In this document: positions 5,474-6,458 of the stretch, piece after piece
Numbering within the stretch: the stretch's first letter is position 1
How the letters are laid out: every line of letters begins with the position of its first letter
Assembly (NCBI GenBank): GCA_043748535.1
Contig: JAYTMY010000047.1
Span: 1 to 6,458, forward strand
Source of the DNA: CAMCSH01 sp043748535
GTDB lineage: Bacteria > Verrucomicrobiota > Lentisphaeria > Lentisphaerales > Lentisphaeraceae
Length of the DNA: 6,458 nucleotides
Direction: 5' to 3'
Program-made: the position numbers and the translations under genes
The notes under the pieces: generated by a model
Database searches by the model: none
Seen by the model: the letters and a program-made list of their open reading frames with translations, nothing else
Told to the model about the DNA's origin: nothing

Positions 5474-5495
5474 TCATCTCATCACTGGAGAGCTC

Positions 5496-6458
5496 ATGCC
5501 TGAAATTGTCCAACAGATCGGCGCCATTCTTTTTCTCGTTTGTGGCCTTGGCCTGAGCGTGATTATCCACGAATACTTCCACATGCGGGCGGCGCTCTTG
5601 CGCGGCATGAAGGTGGAACGCTTCGCCATCGGCTTCGGCCCAAAGCTCGCTAGCTTCCGCCGCGGCGGGGTCGAATATGTCGTCAGCATGCTGCCTTTCG
5701 GCGGCTATGTCCTCTTGCCGCAGATGAATCCCGGCGAAGACGGCAAGGCGCGGACTGAGGATGGGACGGAAGTCCCCCTAGCTCGACCGGGAGACCGCAT
5801 CGTCGTGGCTTTGGCGGGGCCGATCGGCAATTTGGTTCTGGCCTTTATCATCGCCTGCGTCATCTGGCAGATGGGCGAGGAGAAAAGCATCTCGCCGCAA
5901 GGCTTACAAGTTCGCAAACTGGAAGAGTCCTCGCCGGAAAAAGCCGCAGGATTGCGCGATGGTGATTTCATCCTCAGTTGCAACGGCAAGAAGTGCAAAG
6001 ATATCAATCAACTTCTGGAAGCCTATGTCTTCAGTCCCGAGATGAAGCTCGAGGTCAAACGCGGCGACGAAACCATTTTCATCGGCCCTTTTATTCCGAA
6101 GAAGAATCCCGATATCGAAAATCTGAAGACCATGGCTTTTAGCCTCAATCAGCTGTTGCCGCCGATGGTCGGGGAAGTCGGGGAAGGGACGCCCGCCGCC
6201 CAGGCGGGTTTGTGCAAAGGCGATCGCCTGATCGCGATTGATGGCCATCAGCTGACTTGGTTTCACCAGATCCGCGAGACCCTCAATGATTCTGGAGATC
6301 CGGGACGCACTCGCTCTGTCACCATCGAAAGAGATGGCAAGCGCCGTGATATCTCAGTCACGCCCAAGTTGATCAAGCAGCCCGAGGCCGGCATGGTCTT
6401 CCTCAAATTCCCCCGTCTTGCCCATGTCGATGCTGATTCCGCCGCCGACAAGGCAGGT
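5496..6458 (+). CDS. rseP: RseP/site-2-type intramembrane zinc metalloprotease, N-terminal 321 residues (runs off right edge)
   Basis: An inner-membrane M50 protease that cuts transmembrane substrates; in E. coli RseP cleaves anti-sigma factor RseA and remnant signal peptides. Seen here: membrane segment 1 (about 8-24) leading into the zinc motif HEYFH (25-29; HEFGH is commoner), RFAIGFGPKL (42-51), LPFGGYVLLPQ (66-76, the membrane-associated loop), membrane segment 2 (about 102-124) with AGPIGN (107-112), PDZ1 (about 137-198, carboxylate loop area SSPEKAAGLRDGD) and PDZ2 (about 223-290, TPAAQAGLCKGD). The last visible residues (HVDADSAADKAG, 310-321) again look like the start of a PDZ domain. 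The third zinc ligand (LDG motif) and the C-terminal membrane segments must lie past 6458. ATG at 5496 is preceded by GGAGAG at 5487-5492. The natural substrate cannot be told from the window. Confidence 0.93.
   Translation, partial: MPEIVQQIGAILFLVCGLGLSVIIHEYFHMRAALLRGMKVERFAIGFGPKLASFRRGGVEYVVSMLPFGGYVLLPQMNPGEDGKARTEDGTEVPLARPGDRIVVALAGPIGNLVLAFIIACVIWQMGEEKSISPQGLQVRKLEESSPEKAAGLRDGDFILSCNGKKCKDINQLLEAYVFSPEMKLEVKRGDETIFIGPFIPKKNPDIENLKTMAFSLNQLLPPMVGEVGEGTPAAQAGLCKGDRLIAIDGHQLTWFHQIRETLNDSGDPGRTRSVTIERDGKRRDISVTPKLIKQPEAGMVFLKFPRLAHVDADSAADKAG

Overview
The window is GC-rich bacterial chromosomal DNA, densely coded. It holds a minus-strand cell-surface-sugar operon (left), a short flagellar-type operon on the plus strand (middle), a repeat-filled convergent gap, and a divergent rpe / site-2 protease pair (right). 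The taxon cannot be fixed from the sequence. The flavour of the RseP-like protease (LPFGGYV followed by LPQ), an AAA-ATPase-like/PD-(D/E)XK protein and an abundant-looking hairpin repeat lean weakly towards the PVC group (Verrucomicrobiota, Lentisphaerota, Kiritimatiellota) or another Gram-negative. A near-consensus FliA (sigma-28) promoter says the host is probably flagellated.

Positions 1-3713 (minus strand): rmlB (dTDP-glucose 4,6-dehydratase) and rmlA (short-form glucose-1-phosphate thymidylyltransferase) overlap by ATGA. After 73 bp comes a 578-residue AAA-ATPase-like/PD-(D/E)XK protein, and a further ATGA overlap leads to an unidentified open frame that runs off the left edge. RmlA and RmlB give the first two steps of dTDP-deoxysugar synthesis (dTDP-glucose, then dTDP-4-keto-6-deoxyglucose). 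rmlC and rmlD are not in the window.

Positions 3714-4425: a divergent regulatory region with two operator-like repeats next to rmlB, then a promoter TAAA-N15-GCCGATAG, a strong ribosome binding site, a 59-residue YjfB-family putative motility protein, and immediately after its stop a 121-residue unrecognised protein that looks like a degenerate receiver-type alpha/beta domain. This FliA-yjfB-ORF121 unit is the least explained part of the window.

Positions 4426-4767: a 342-bp gene-free gap between convergent genes. It holds two inverted copies of a roughly 100-nt multi-hairpin element whose main stem differs by compensatory base changes, and three TGTCCC units at an 11-bp period.

Positions 4768-6458: rpe (ribulose-phosphate 3-epimerase, minus strand) and, divergently from a 53-bp gap with overlapping promoter-like signals, the first 321 codons of an RseP-type intramembrane zinc protease with two PDZ domains and possibly the start of a third.
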